The notes beneath the pieces were generated by a model. That model worked only from the letters and a program-made list of their open reading frames with translations. It had not been told where the DNA came from and did no database searches. A program made the position numbers and the translations under genes. This document shows positions 25,881 through 35,171 of a stretch of DNA of 64,000 nucleotides, piece after piece. The DNA lies in assembly GCA_963761615.1 (NCBI GenBank), contig CAVXGU010000003.1:1426001-1490000 (forward strand). Reading direction: 5' to 3'. Origin of the DNA: CAVXGU01 sp963761615. Lineage in GTDB: Bacteria; Acidobacteriota; Vicinamibacteria; Vicinamibacterales; CAVVIG01. How positions within the stretch are numbered: the first letter of the stretch is position 1; each line of letters begins with the position of its first letter.

Positions 25881-27446
25881 ATGGAGTCGCGCACGGCCCG
25901 GCGGATCTTCATCGTCCTGTCGGTGGCCCTGCTGCCGTTGATGATCGCGGCCTCGTGGCACTTCGGCGTGACGTGGGACGAGAAGTCGCGTCACTACTAC
26001 GGCCAGCAGGTCTACGCCTATCTCACGGGGCGCCTCGGACGCTCCGCGTTCCCGGCCGACGACAGCAGCGTCTGGTACGGCGGCCTCTTCGACGTGATCT
26101 GCGTCGCGGTCGAGCACTGGGTGACGCTCGACCGCTACGTCCTGCGGCACCTGATCAACGCGATCTTCGGCTGGGTCGGGATCGTGTATTGCGGGCGGCT
26201 GGCCGGCCGCCTGTTCGGACGATGGGCGGGCGTGCTGGCCCTGCTCCTGCTCGTGCTCTCCCCGCGGTACTTCGGCCACTCGATGAACAATCCGAAGGAC
26301 CTGCCGTTCGCGGCGATGACGGTCGTCGGTCTGTACTACCTGTCCACCGTCTCGCCCACGTGGCCGTACGTGTCGGCGTCGACGGCGTCGAAGATCGTGG
26401 TGTCGCTGGCCCTGGCGCTCAATATCCGCGCCGGCGCGCTCCTGTACCTGGGCTACCTCGGGCTGCTGGTCGGTGTGTACCTCCTCGCCGAGCGGAGCTG
26501 GGGCCCTCGGCGGCTCGCGGACACGGCCCTCCGCCTCGCGGGGATCGTCGTGGCGACCCTGGTGCTCGGCACGGTGTTCTGGCCCTGGGCGCAGGGGTCG
26601 CCGCTCGTCCGGCCGGTCGAGGCCGCGCTCGGCTTCGCGCACTTCCCGTTCGGAGGCGCCCTGCTCTTCGCCGGGCGCCAGTACGACGCCGAGGCCCTGC
26701 CGCGCTGGTACGCGCCGTGGTATTTCCTGATCACGACCCCTCCCGTCGTGCTCGCCGGGGTGGCCCTGTCGGCGCTGCCGGTCGGCGCCCGATTCGGGTG
26801 GCGGCGCGCAGCGCTCTGGTTCGTGTTCCTCTTTCCGATCGCGGTCGTGCTCGTCGAGCATTCGACGCTCTACGACGGGATCCGCCACCTGCTCTTCCTC
26901 TACCCGATCCTCGCGGTGCTGGCGGCGGCCGGGTGGACGGAATGGGTGGCCCCCCGCCACGGGGCCGTCGTGCGCGGCATCGCCGGCGCGGCGCTGGCGG
27001 CCGGCCTCGCGTCGATCCTCGTCTTCAACGTGCAAGCGTTTCCGAACCAGGTGGCGTACTTCAACGCCATCGTCGGGGGGCCGAAGGGCGCGCTGGCGCG
27101 CTACGACCTCGACTACTGGGGTAACTGCATCCTGCAGGCCACGGCCTGGAGCGCCGAAGCGGCGCGCCTGTCGGGCGTTCCCATCGCGGTGTCGGGCAAC
27201 GCGGACCAGATCGTCGATCTCGACTCGCAGCGGTTCCACGAGCTGTATTTCATCCACCCGTCGGAGGGGCGCGACGAGCTCGGCATCATGCTCAACCGGG
27301 GCCCCATCGACGGCGTGACGGAGCTCTCGAACCGCAAGGACGCCCTCTACCGGGTGGAAATGCCCGACGGGACGCCACTGTGCGTCGTGCTGCCCGGGCC
27401 GCGGTTCGACGAGCTCAAGCCCCACTTCGTCGCCCCGCCCCGCTAG
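25881..27446 (+). CDS. GT39/ArnT-like (GT-C fold) membrane glycosyltransferase
   Basis: 521 residues from ATG 25881. The first loop carries FGVTWDEKSRHYYGQQ (Asp-Glu near residue 30), the acidic pair typical of GT-C enzymes. About ten membrane helices follow, then a periplasmic C-terminal part from about residue 385 with QVAYFNAIVGG and YDLDYWGN. The family transfers sugars from polyprenyl-phosphate donors to lipids, glycans or proteins on the periplasmic side. A polyprenyl-phosphate glycosyltransferase (GT2) follows 22 bp downstream and could supply the donor. Confidence 0.85.
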   Translation: MESRTARRIFIVLSVALLPLMIAASWHFGVTWDEKSRHYYGQQVYAYLTGRLGRSAFPADDSSVWYGGLFDVICVAVEHWVTLDRYVLRHLINAIFGWVGIVYCGRLAGRLFGRWAGVLALLLLVLSPRYFGHSMNNPKDLPFAAMTVVGLYYLSTVSPTWPYVSASTASKIVVSLALALNIRAGALLYLGYLGLLVGVYLLAERSWGPRRLADTALRLAGIVVATLVLGTVFWPWAQGSPLVRPVEAALGFAHFPFGGALLFAGRQYDAEALPRWYAPWYFLITTPPVVLAGVALSALPVGARFGWRRAALWFVFLFPIAVVLVEHSTLYDGIRHLLFLYPILAVLAAAGWTEWVAPRHGAVVRGIAGAALAAGLASILVFNVQAFPNQVAYFNAIVGGPKGALARYDLDYWGNCILQATAWSAEAARLSGVPIAVSGNADQIVDLDSQRFHELYFIHPSEGRDELGIMLNRGPIDGVTELSNRKDALYRVEMPDGTPLCVVLPGPRFDELKPHFVAPPR

Positions 27447-27451
27447 TGCGA

Positions 27452-27457
27452 TATCAT
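27452..27457 (+). promoter_or_regulatory. Putative internal -10 element (TATCAT)
   Basis: TATCAT ends 11 bp before ATG 27469 of the GT2 gene. It could give an internal operon promoter with a very short leader and favours ATG 27469 over GTG 27460. Confidence 0.3.
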
Positions 27458-27468
27458 TCGTGACTCCG

Positions 27469-28446
27469 ATGGCACCTGCGTCAGGGCCCGGGCCCGAGCC
27501 CGAGCTCTCGATTGTCGTCCCCGTCTACAACGAAGAGCAGAGCATCGACGACCTCGTGTCGAGGATCGAGGCCGCCGCGCGCTCGATGGCCGTGCGCTGC
27601 GAGATCGTCTTCGTCGACGACGGGTCGACCGACGGCTCGCTCGGGAAGCTGCAGGCCCACGCATCGCGGAACGCCGCCATCCGCGTCTTCTCGTTCCGGC
27701 GCAACCTCGGAAAGTCGCCCGCCCTCACCTGCGGCTTCCGGATGGCGCGCGGCGCGTACGTGGCCACCATGGACGCGGATCTGCAGGACGATCCCGCCGA
27801 CCTCGTGCAGATGCTCGACTGCCTGCGCCGCGAGCCCGTGTCGATGGTGAACGGCTGGCGGCGGGACCGCCGCGACAGCGCCGTCAAGGTGATCTCCTCG
27901 AAGATCTTCAACCTCGTCGTGCGGCTGCTGTTCGGGGTGAGCTTCAAGGACATGAACAGCGGCCTGAAGCTGTACGAGTCCTCGGTGACCAGGGATTTGC
28001 GCCTCTACGGCGGGATGCACCGCTTCATCCCGCTGATCGCCACCGAGCTGGGCTACAAGGTGGGCGAGGTGCCCGTGCGGCACGACCCGCGCCGGTTCGG
28101 CACCTCGAAGTATCCGCCGACGAAGATCGTGACCGAGATCCCGGACCTGCTCACGCTGTTCTTCCTCGTCAAGTACACGCGGCGGCCGCTGCACTTCTTC
28201 GGACGCGTGGGAACGGCCGTTGCGCTCGTCGGCCTGGTCTGCCTCCTGTACCTGACGTGGCTGTGGACGCGCGGGATCGGGATCGGCACGCGCCCGCTGC
28301 TCAGCTTCGGCGTGCTGCTGGTGATCATCGGCGGACAGATCGTCCTGACCGGGCTCCTCGCCGATCTGATCGTCAACGTGAACCAGGATCGCCACCCGGA
28401 GTTCCCCCTCAAATATTCCTCCGACCGGTCGGCGCCGTCCGCCTAG
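27469..28446 (+). CDS. GT2 polyprenyl-phosphate glycosyltransferase (GtrB/DPM1-like)
   Basis: 325 residues. The catalytic GT2 domain spans residues 8-235: LSIVVPVYNEEQSIDDL, EIVFVDDGSTDGS, MDADLQDDP (DxD metal site near residue 103), NGWRRDRRDS and MHRFIPLIATELGYKVGEVPVRHDPR. Two C-terminal membrane helices (about residues 250-310) match the GtrB/ArnC type that charges undecaprenyl phosphate with a sugar. It sits between the GT39-like enzyme and a flippase-like protein with minimal gaps, so a lipid-linked-sugar surface modification pathway is likely. Confidence 0.9.
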   Translation: MAPASGPGPEPELSIVVPVYNEEQSIDDLVSRIEAAARSMAVRCEIVFVDDGSTDGSLGKLQAHASRNAAIRVFSFRRNLGKSPALTCGFRMARGAYVATMDADLQDDPADLVQMLDCLRREPVSMVNGWRRDRRDSAVKVISSKIFNLVVRLLFGVSFKDMNSGLKLYESSVTRDLRLYGGMHRFIPLIATELGYKVGEVPVRHDPRRFGTSKYPPTKIVTEIPDLLTLFFLVKYTRRPLHFFGRVGTAVALVGLVCLLYLTWLWTRGIGIGTRPLLSFGVLLVIIGGQIVLTGLLADLIVNVNQDRHPEFPLKYSSDRSAPSA

Positions 28447-28448
28447 CG

Positions 28449-29387
28449 ATGTCCGTGCGCCGGGCGCTCGCCAGGCTGCAGCCGGTGCTCGTGCTGGCGG
28501 CGCTGTTCTTCATCGGGGTGCTGCTGGCGCGCCAGTGGCACGCGCTCGCCGGACGCGCCTGGCGCCTCCGCCCCGCGTGGCTCCTGCTGTCGGCGCCGCT
28601 CATCGTGGGGAGCTGGTTCGTCGAGGTGCGCCTCTGGCAGCGCGCCCTCGACGCCCTCGGCGGCAGGCTCGCGTTCCGTCCCGCCGTGTCGGTCTGGTTC
28701 TCGAGCGCGATCGTCCGCTATCTGCCGGGCAACATCTGGCAGCCGCTCAGCATGACCGTCCAGTGCCAGGAGTACGGCATCCGCCCGGAGGTGACGATCG
28801 CCGGGATGCTCCTGTTCTATCTGCTGCTGTTTTCCGGCGTCGGGGTGATGGCGGCCGCCACGCTGGCGCTCGGCGGCGGGGCCGGACTCGGCGGCCTGTC
28901 CCGATGGTGGGCGCTGGCGGCGGTCGCGCCGGTGGCCGGCCTGATCGCCTGGCCCGGCGCGATTCGCGCCGTGGTCAACGCCGCGTTGCGGTGGCTCGGG
29001 CGCGAGCCGTTTCCGTTCCGTCTGTCCCCGGTCGCCCTGTCGCGGACGGTCGTCCTCCCGATCGTCTCCTGGACGCTGATGTGCGCGGGCTTCGCGACGC
29101 TCGTCGCGGCGGTCGCGTCACCCGCGCGCGCGGGCCTCGGGTCGGCGCTCGGATCGGTCGCCTTCGCGTATCCGGTGGCCTACGCGATCGGCTTCGCGAG
29201 CTTCCTCACGCCCAGCGGGCTCGGCGTCCGGGAGGGCGTGCTCTATGCGCTGCTCACGCCCACGCTCGGGGGAGCCGCCGCCCTCGTCGTCACGCTGGCG
29301 ATGCGGTTGTGGGAGGTCGGACTGGAGCTTGCGGTCTGCGGAGCGGTCGTGGGGCTGCCGCGGATGCGGCGCGCCCGGCCGGTCTGA
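28449..29387 (+). CDS. LPG-synthase-TM/UPF0104-type membrane protein
   Basis: 312 residues from ATG 28449, only 2 bp after the GT2 gene. About eight membrane helices. The family signature IVRYLPGNIWQPLSMTVQ lies near residues 93-110, and a glycine-rich SFLTPSGLGVREGVLYALL near residue 255 matches lysylphosphatidylglycerol synthase-type TM proteins (DUF/UPF0104). Members without the transferase domain are thought to act in lipid or polyprenyl-lipid translocation. Its stop codon forms the loop of a perfect hairpin. Confidence 0.87.
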   Translation: MSVRRALARLQPVLVLAALFFIGVLLARQWHALAGRAWRLRPAWLLLSAPLIVGSWFVEVRLWQRALDALGGRLAFRPAVSVWFSSAIVRYLPGNIWQPLSMTVQCQEYGIRPEVTIAGMLLFYLLLFSGVGVMAAATLALGGGAGLGGLSRWWALAAVAPVAGLIAWPGAIRAVVNAALRWLGREPFPFRLSPVALSRTVVLPIVSWTLMCAGFATLVAAVASPARAGLGSALGSVAFAYPVAYAIGFASFLTPSGLGVREGVLYALLTPTLGGAAALVVTLAMRLWEVGLELAVCGAVVGLPRMRRARPV

Positions 29388-29400
29388 GACCGGCCGGGCG
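29372..29400. terminator. Perfect 13-bp hairpin with the stop codon as loop
   Basis: CGCCCGGCCGGTC at 29372-29384 and its exact complement at 29388-29400 enclose the TGA stop (29385-29387) of the UPF0104-type gene. The gene on the other side (29420-30046) converges, so it probably terminates both transcripts. Confidence 0.7.
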
Positions 29401-29419
29401 ACCGGCAGGACGGTCTCCG

Positions 29420-30046
29420 TTACTTCTGGAGCGGCACCAGGCGCACGTTGTGCATCGCGTCGGTCGTGCCCTGCAGCTCCGAGTCGCCGGCGGGATAGCC
29501 GTTGACGCTCAGGAAGTAGGCAATCACGTCCGCGTACTGCTGCGGCGCGAGGCTGCCCGGGTTGTCGTCGGGCATCGCGGTACTGATCGTCTGGAACAGC
29601 GGGTCGAGAGGGCCCGGCCAGCCGTCCACGAACGAGGGCCCCTCGAAGCTGCCCAGGTCGTGGCAGATCGCGCAGTAGTCCTGGAAGACCCCCTGGCCGC
29701 GCTTGGCCTGGGACGCCGTGTAGACGCCGTCGTTGACCGACTTGCCGCCTGCGGCGGCTGCCGCGGGGGCTGCGGCGGCGGCGGGCGCGGCCGCCGCCGG
29801 TGCGGGCGCCGGCGCCGGGGCCGGCGCGGGCGCCGGAGGCGGCGCGGCTGCTTGGGCCGGCGCCGGGGCCGCCGGCCGGGCGGGCGGTGCCTGGGTGGCG
29901 GGCGGCTGGGCCGCAGTCTGCGGTGTCGGCGTCGACGACGATGCGCACGCCGCCGCCAAGAGGGCGGTGACGCCGACGGCGAACAAGACGATGAATGCGC
30001 CGCGCGCACCCCGGAGGGCCGCACGAGTGGTCCGTATGAGCTTCAT
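29420..30046 (-). CDS. Lipoprotein mono-heme cytochrome c with long Pro/Ala linker
   Basis: 208 residues from ATG 30046. The lipobox LAAAC places the lipidated cysteine near residue 34. A Pro/Ala-rich tether runs from about 38 to 99. The class I cytochrome domain follows with CAICH at residues 125-129 and a distal Met in ISTAMPDDNPG near residue 160, then YADVIAYFLSVNGYPAG. This looks like an electron carrier tethered to a membrane and held out by a flexible arm. It is 32 bp downstream of the NlpC/P60-like gene on the same strand. Confidence 0.88.
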   Translation of the reverse strand: MKLIRTTRAALRGARGAFIVLFAVGVTALLAAACASSSTPTPQTAAQPPATQAPPARPAAPAPAQAAAPPPAPAPAPAPAPAPAAAAPAAAAAPAAAAAGGKSVNDGVYTASQAKRGQGVFQDYCAICHDLGSFEGPSFVDGWPGPLDPLFQTISTAMPDDNPGSLAPQQYADVIAYFLSVNGYPAGDSELQGTTDAMHNVRLVPLQK

Positions 30047-30077
30047 TCGAATAACTCTCCTGCCGTGATCGTCGCGG

Positions 30078-31418
30078 TCAACGCGCGTCGTTGTCAAGTG
30101 CCGTCGTTCCGCACGCCGGAGGCGGCCCCGGGGGCCGCCGCGCTACATGTCCTTCCGGCGATAGTACCTGGATCCCCGTGCTCTCGCCGTACTGCATGTA
30201 GTAGCCCTTGAGGCGCTCCATCGGCATGATGACCCACGGGGAAAGCGGCGACATGCCGTTCTTGGTGAACACGAGGTTGCCGGCCAGGTAGACCGCCACG
30301 TGGAACAGGTTCCCCTGCGAGTCGGTGAGGGCGACGATGTCGCCGAGCTGGAAGCGGTCCTGGACGAGATAGTAGTCGTGCCGGAGGCGGGCGGTGGCGG
30401 CCGCCAGATCGGCCATTCGACCGTCGGGTTCGGGATTGAAGAAGTTCAAGGCCGTCCAGAGGCAGTTGACGAGGGAGGATCGCTGCAGGTCCTCGAGCGA
30501 GATCTTGGGATACCGGTAGAGGTTCAACCGGGCCACGGGCGGCAGCAGGTGGGTGATGTCGATCTGCTCGTGGGGCCCCGAGCCGACGATCGACTCGAGC
30601 AGCGGCTGGATGTCGGTCCGGCGTCCACCTCGGCCCCAGTAGTCCGAGAGCGCGTCGACCTCGGCGGAGTTCCTGACGCGCAGCTCGACGATCATCGTCG
30701 ACACGCGGAAGAGGCCCTTCGCCAGGCGCTGGAGTTCCTCCGGGTCGTGGATCTTCGGCCGTAACAGGTCGATGTCCGCGAAGAACAGGAAATCACCTTC
30801 GCGATAGACGAGGGGCTTGATCAGCTGGAGGGTCGCTGGTGCGATCAGGCTCGGGCCCAGCCAGTCCTCGACGCTCGCCCCCGCGTACCGGTACGCGTCG
30901 AACTGGCGGGGGTTGAGCGGCGTCTGCCCGAGCGTGGTGTACAGACGGCCGCGAACCTCGGACGGAAGGCTCCACACGAAGGACGGGTCCGGGCGCACGA
31001 CCAGGCCCGCGATCCTCGGATCCGCAGCCGCCGACTGCAGGAGGCGCGCGGCATCGGCGCCGGCGATCCCGGCGCCCGTCAGGACGTGCTCGACGTCGGC
31101 CGGGGAGGACTGCGGAAACCGCCACTCGGACGGCTCGACCGGACCCCAGTTCGACGGGACCTGCTCGAGGGGCGGCGAGATCACGATGGGCATCGCGAAG
31201 AGGTCGCCCCAGGGGCCCGATCCGATCACGACGGGGGAGGGCGCGGGGTCGGCGGCGACCGCACCGCGAGGCGCAGGCGCCGCGACATCGCGACGCGCGT
31301 AGATCCCGAGCACGACCAGCCAGGGGAGGACGACGAGCGCGGCCAGCGCGATGAACCAGCTTCTCGGAATCGTCCGCGGCTCCGTCGCGGACCGGTCCGT
31401 CTGCGCGCGCTTCGTCAT
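30078..31418 (-). CDS. Membrane-anchored protein with putative NlpC/P60-like C-terminal domain
   Basis: 446 residues. One membrane helix (residues 20-42, SWFIALAALVVLPWLVVLGIY) anchors a large periplasmic part. The C-terminal third has SLVNCLWTALNFFNPEPD (candidate nucleophile Cys near residue 325) and, after QLGDIVALTDSQG, LFHVAVYLAGNLVFTKNG (candidate His near residue 380). That Cys-His spacing is seen in NlpC/P60 peptidoglycan endopeptidases. The middle region has no family I recognise. The enzyme call is tentative. It precedes the cytochrome gene, 32 bp apart. Confidence 0.7.
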   Translation of the reverse strand: MTKRAQTDRSATEPRTIPRSWFIALAALVVLPWLVVLGIYARRDVAAPAPRGAVAADPAPSPVVIGSGPWGDLFAMPIVISPPLEQVPSNWGPVEPSEWRFPQSSPADVEHVLTGAGIAGADAARLLQSAAADPRIAGLVVRPDPSFVWSLPSEVRGRLYTTLGQTPLNPRQFDAYRYAGASVEDWLGPSLIAPATLQLIKPLVYREGDFLFFADIDLLRPKIHDPEELQRLAKGLFRVSTMIVELRVRNSAEVDALSDYWGRGGRRTDIQPLLESIVGSGPHEQIDITHLLPPVARLNLYRYPKISLEDLQRSSLVNCLWTALNFFNPEPDGRMADLAAATARLRHDYYLVQDRFQLGDIVALTDSQGNLFHVAVYLAGNLVFTKNGMSPLSPWVIMPMERLKGYYMQYGESTGIQVLSPEGHVARRPPGPPPACGTTALDNDAR

Positions 31419-31572
31419 GAGGTGGAGAGCGAGTACGAAACGATTCTAGCGTAGGGGCGTCGGGCCGCAGCCCGGTGAAATCGCGTCTTACGACAGTTCC
31501 ACGCGGCCCTCGGGCATTCTTACGATTTTCCGGGCGCGCGTGCTACGCTCTCCGGCCGAGGTCCCACGCCGT

Positions 31573-33804
31573 ATGCGCCGTTTCGCTGCCGTCCTCCTGC
31601 TCCTCTCCGTCGCCACGCCCGCGCTCGCTCAGACCGCCGTAGATCCGCCCCTCCAGGGTCCGCCGCCGCCGGTGCCGCCGGCCGTGATCGACCGCGACGC
31701 GCAGGGGCACGTCACGCTGCGGGCGACGCGCGTCACGAACTTCCGGCTCGACGGCCGGCTCGACGAGCCGTTTTACCAGACCGTGCCGTCCTTCGGCGAC
31801 TTCGTCCAGCAGGAGCCCCATCAGGGTCAGCCGGCCAGCGACCGCACTCAGGTCTGGGTGTTCTTCGACGACAACAACCTGTACGTGGCGGCGCGGCTGT
31901 GGGAGCAGGATCCCAGCAAGCGCGTGGCGACCGAGATGCGCCGCGATGCGAGCGACATCTACAACGACGATCACTTCGGGGTCACCTTCGACACCTTCTA
32001 CGATCGGCGCAACGGCTACGGGTTCGCGGTCAACTCGCTGGGGGGGATCCTGGACTGGTCGATCAACAACGAGCAGCCGAACAACAGCTGGAACGGACTC
32101 TGGGAGGCGCGCACCGCCAACTTCGACCACGGGTGGACCCTCGAGATTCGCTTTCCCTTCCGATCCTTCCGCTACCGCGAAGGCGGCCACGTCTGGGGCA
32201 TGAACTTCCGCCGGATGGTGCGCGCCGACAACGAGCTGACGTACCTCGTGCCGGTGCAAGCGTCGTGGGGCCGGCTGGCGATGTCCAAGATGTCGATTGC
32301 GGCGACGGTGGTGGGACTCGACGTCCACACGAGACAGCACAACCTGGATGCGAAGGTCTACGGGCTCAGCTCGCTGACGACCGACGAGCTCGCCGTCCCC
32401 GCGTACTCGAACACGCCGAAGGTGAACGGCGGGCTCGACCTCACCTGGGGCGCCAAGGAAACGCTCATCACGCAGCTGACCGTGAACACCGACTTCGCGC
32501 AGGTCGAGGACGATCAGCAGCAGGTGAACCTGACGAGGTTCAGCCTGTTCTACCCGGAGAAGCGCGACTTCTTCCTGGAAGGGGCCGACACCTTCTCGTT
32601 CGGCGGGGGCGGCGGCTCGACGCCGCTGCTGTTCTACAGCCGTCAGATCGGCCTGGCGAACGGGGTGCCGGTGCCGATCCGCGCCGGCGGGCGCGTGCTC
32701 GGACGGGCGGGCCCGTGGAACTTCGGGGCGCTCAACATCGAGACCGGCGAGTCGACCGACGCCAACGTGCCCCGGACGAACTTCTCGGTGGGCCGCATCA
32801 CGTACGACTTCCTGGCGCGGAGCCGCGTCGGCGTGATGTTCACGAGCCGGAGCAACACGAGCGCCACGCGGATCGGCCAGACGAGCGGCGCGAGCGAGGC
32901 GTACGGCGCGGATCTCACGCTGGATCCCTCGCCGAACACCAGCATCATCGGCTATGTGGCGCGGAGCCAGTCGCCCGTCACGAAGGGCAGCGATCTCAGC
33001 TACCGCGGCAGCTACAGCTGGAATGCCGACCGCTACGGCCTGTCGGCCCAGTACCTGGCGGTCGATCCGAACTTCAAGCCGGAGGTCGGCCTGGTCCGCC
33101 GCTCGGACTTCCGGGACTCGTCCGGCTCTGCCCGGTTCAGCCCGCGACCCGGCTGGCGCGGCGTGCGGCACATCAACTTCAACGGGTCGGTGGACTACCT
33201 GACCGACACGCGGAACGTCCCCGAGTCCAAGGAGGTCGACGCGAGCACCGGCCTCGACTTCCAGAACAGCGACTCGGTCTCGGTCGGGGTGACGCGCAGC
33301 TACGAGCGGCTCGACGCCCCGTTCAGCCTCGGCGGGGGCGTGGCCGTTCCGGCGGGCGACTACACGTTCGCGCAGCAGACGGCCTCGTACGTCCTCGGCC
33401 AGCAGCACCAGATCGCCGGCACGATCAACTTCGCGCACGGTCAGTACTACGACGGGACGCTGACCTCGCTGGGCTGGACCGGGCGGGTGGCGTTGTCCTC
33501 GCAGCTCTACGCCGAGCCGACGATCTCCTGGAACCGCGTGCGGGTGCCGGAGGGCGACGCCGACACGAACCTGGTCAGCTCGCGGATCACCTACACCTTC
33601 ACCCCGCACATGTTCACCTCGGCCCTCATCCAGTACCAGTCGCGGACGCACACCGTCACCACCAACGCGCGCTTTCGCTGGGAGTACATCCTGGGCAGCG
33701 AGCTGTTCGTGGTCTACAGCGACGGGCGGAGTACGCTCCCGACCGGCCCCGAGCTCCAGAACCGGTCGTTCGTCGTGAAGGTGACCCGCCTGCTCCGCTG
33801 GTAG
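31573..33804 (+). CDS. CBM9-like plus DUF5916 outer-membrane-barrel protein
   Basis: 743 residues from ATG 31573. The signal peptide MRRFAAVLLLLSVATPALA is followed by a CBM9-like domain (about 50-240: RLDGRLDEPFYQ, VWVFFDDNNLYVAARLWE, WTLEIRFPFRSFRY) and DUF5916 beta strands (TQLTVNTDFAQVEDDQQQVN, LFYPEKRDFFLEGADTF) to a C-terminal aromatic tail (VKVTRLLRW). It is a distant paralogue of 13264-15471. A TACGCT at 31544-31549 could be a -10 box. The gene converges on the VWA gene with only 8 bp between. Function is unknown. Confidence 0.86.
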   Translation: MRRFAAVLLLLSVATPALAQTAVDPPLQGPPPPVPPAVIDRDAQGHVTLRATRVTNFRLDGRLDEPFYQTVPSFGDFVQQEPHQGQPASDRTQVWVFFDDNNLYVAARLWEQDPSKRVATEMRRDASDIYNDDHFGVTFDTFYDRRNGYGFAVNSLGGILDWSINNEQPNNSWNGLWEARTANFDHGWTLEIRFPFRSFRYREGGHVWGMNFRRMVRADNELTYLVPVQASWGRLAMSKMSIAATVVGLDVHTRQHNLDAKVYGLSSLTTDELAVPAYSNTPKVNGGLDLTWGAKETLITQLTVNTDFAQVEDDQQQVNLTRFSLFYPEKRDFFLEGADTFSFGGGGGSTPLLFYSRQIGLANGVPVPIRAGGRVLGRAGPWNFGALNIETGESTDANVPRTNFSVGRITYDFLARSRVGVMFTSRSNTSATRIGQTSGASEAYGADLTLDPSPNTSIIGYVARSQSPVTKGSDLSYRGSYSWNADRYGLSAQYLAVDPNFKPEVGLVRRSDFRDSSGSARFSPRPGWRGVRHINFNGSVDYLTDTRNVPESKEVDASTGLDFQNSDSVSVGVTRSYERLDAPFSLGGGVAVPAGDYTFAQQTASYVLGQQHQIAGTINFAHGQYYDGTLTSLGWTGRVALSSQLYAEPTISWNRVRVPEGDADTNLVSSRITYTFTPHMFTSALIQYQSRTHTVTTNARFRWEYILGSELFVVYSDGRSTLPTGPELQNRSFVVKVTRLLRW

Positions 33805-33812
33805 CGGGGCGG

Positions 33813-35171
33813 CTACGGCTTGGCTGAGGGGGCGGGGCCGGCCGCGGCGGGCGTCGCGGTCGGGCGCGGCGGCGTGGGGTCCACGTACTCGGTTCGCGAC
33901 TGCACGGTCATGCCGGGCCGCGTCACCTTGACCTCGATGCGGTGCCGCCCGCTCGTCGGGTTCGGGTTGTTCGAGTAGTAGCCGATCATGTAGTAGTCGC
34001 TGGCTTCGGCGTCGATGCGCTTGAGCGCGCCGTCGAAGTTGTTGTCGTCGACCACGGCCTCGCCGCCCGTGCGCGCGGCGATGTCCCGCATCGTTTCCTG
34101 CTGCTTGACGACCGAGTCGTGCCACTCGGTCGGGTCGACCTGTTCGTCGATCGACTGGGCCGCCACCAGGCCGCGCGGGTCGAGGGTGTAGATCGTCGTG
34201 TTGACGCGGTTCGCCTCGTCGGTGAGATGCCGCAGCGAGGAGTCGAAATCCGCGTCGGTGAACAGATCGGCCTGCCGCTGGGCCTCGACCGTGGGGTCGA
34301 TGACCTGCTGGTGCGACCCGTCGCTGTTGACCTGGTTGCTGCGCAGGAAGTTCTGGACGTTCTGCTGGTAGAAGCCGTTGGGATTGCCGGTGCCGAGCCG
34401 CGAGTCCTGGAAGGGCGTGAGGTCGTAGCCGTCGCTCACCCAGACGAGCACCTTCCGGCGGTTCTGGATCTTGGCGAGGTTGTTCAGCGCGTCGCGGACC
34501 GTCGAGATCGCCACCTCCGCGTTGTGCTGCAGCTCGGCGACGCCGCGCATGCCCTGGCCCGACTGGATGACGTCGCGCGGCAGCATGGCGTGGCCGGTGA
34601 TCTTGTTGATCGCCTCGTCCAGCCGCTTGAGATCGTAGGTCGGGCTGACCTCGATGGAGGAGGGGCCGCTCGACACCATGCTGAAGAGATCGCCCTGGTG
34701 CACGAGCTCCTTCGCGATCTGCTTGAAGAGCGCCCGCACGCGTGTCGTGTCGTCGACCTGCAGGTTCAGGTCGTCGATGAAGAAGAAGAAGATGCGGCCC
34801 GACGTGTCGTCGGTCACGTGTCGCGTCGGCGGCAGGAGGATGCCTTCGGGCGGCGCCGGCGGCGGCGCCTGGACGACGTTCGTGACGCGCCCGCCGTGGC
34901 TCACGGTGAGCGATGCGATCTGCTGCTTGACGCCGTCCTCGTAGACCTCGAAGTCGTCTTTCGTGAGATCCGGCACGAAGTTGCCGGTGGCGTCGCGCAC
35001 GAGCACGTCCATCGTGACCGCATCGACGTGGACGCGGAACGTCGGCTGCGCGGCGTTCGCCGGCGCGGGCGCCTGGGCCGGCGCGGCGGTCTGGGCGCGG
35101 AGCGGCGCCGAAAGGGCGAGAGCGGCCGTCCCGAGGGCGACCAGCGCGAGCGATGTTCGGCGTTTCATCAC
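33813..35171 (-). CDS. VWFA-related acidobacterial-type exported protein
   Basis: 452 residues from ATG 35171 (or the next codon). The signal peptide ends near LRAQ, followed by an Ala/Pro-rich stretch. The N-terminal domain has VDAVTMDVLVRDATGNFVPDL and DDFEVYEDGVKQQI, then a von Willebrand A-like fold with RIFFFFIDDLNLQVDDT and KVLVWVSDGYDLTPF, plus TTIYTLDPRG. This is the layout of the VWFA-related domain proteins abundant in Acidobacteriota. The canonical MIDAS DxSxS is degenerate. The role is unknown. It supports the taxonomic inference for the window. Confidence 0.88.
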   Translation of the reverse strand: MMKRRTSLALVALGTAALALSAPLRAQTAAPAQAPAPANAAQPTFRVHVDAVTMDVLVRDATGNFVPDLTKDDFEVYEDGVKQQIASLTVSHGGRVTNVVQAPPPAPPEGILLPPTRHVTDDTSGRIFFFFIDDLNLQVDDTTRVRALFKQIAKELVHQGDLFSMVSSGPSSIEVSPTYDLKRLDEAINKITGHAMLPRDVIQSGQGMRGVAELQHNAEVAISTVRDALNNLAKIQNRRKVLVWVSDGYDLTPFQDSRLGTGNPNGFYQQNVQNFLRSNQVNSDGSHQQVIDPTVEAQRQADLFTDADFDSSLRHLTDEANRVNTTIYTLDPRGLVAAQSIDEQVDPTEWHDSVVKQQETMRDIAARTGGEAVVDDNNFDGALKRIDAEASDYYMIGYYSNNPNPTSGRHRIEVKVTRPGMTVQSRTEYVDPTPPRPTATPAAAGPAPSAKP

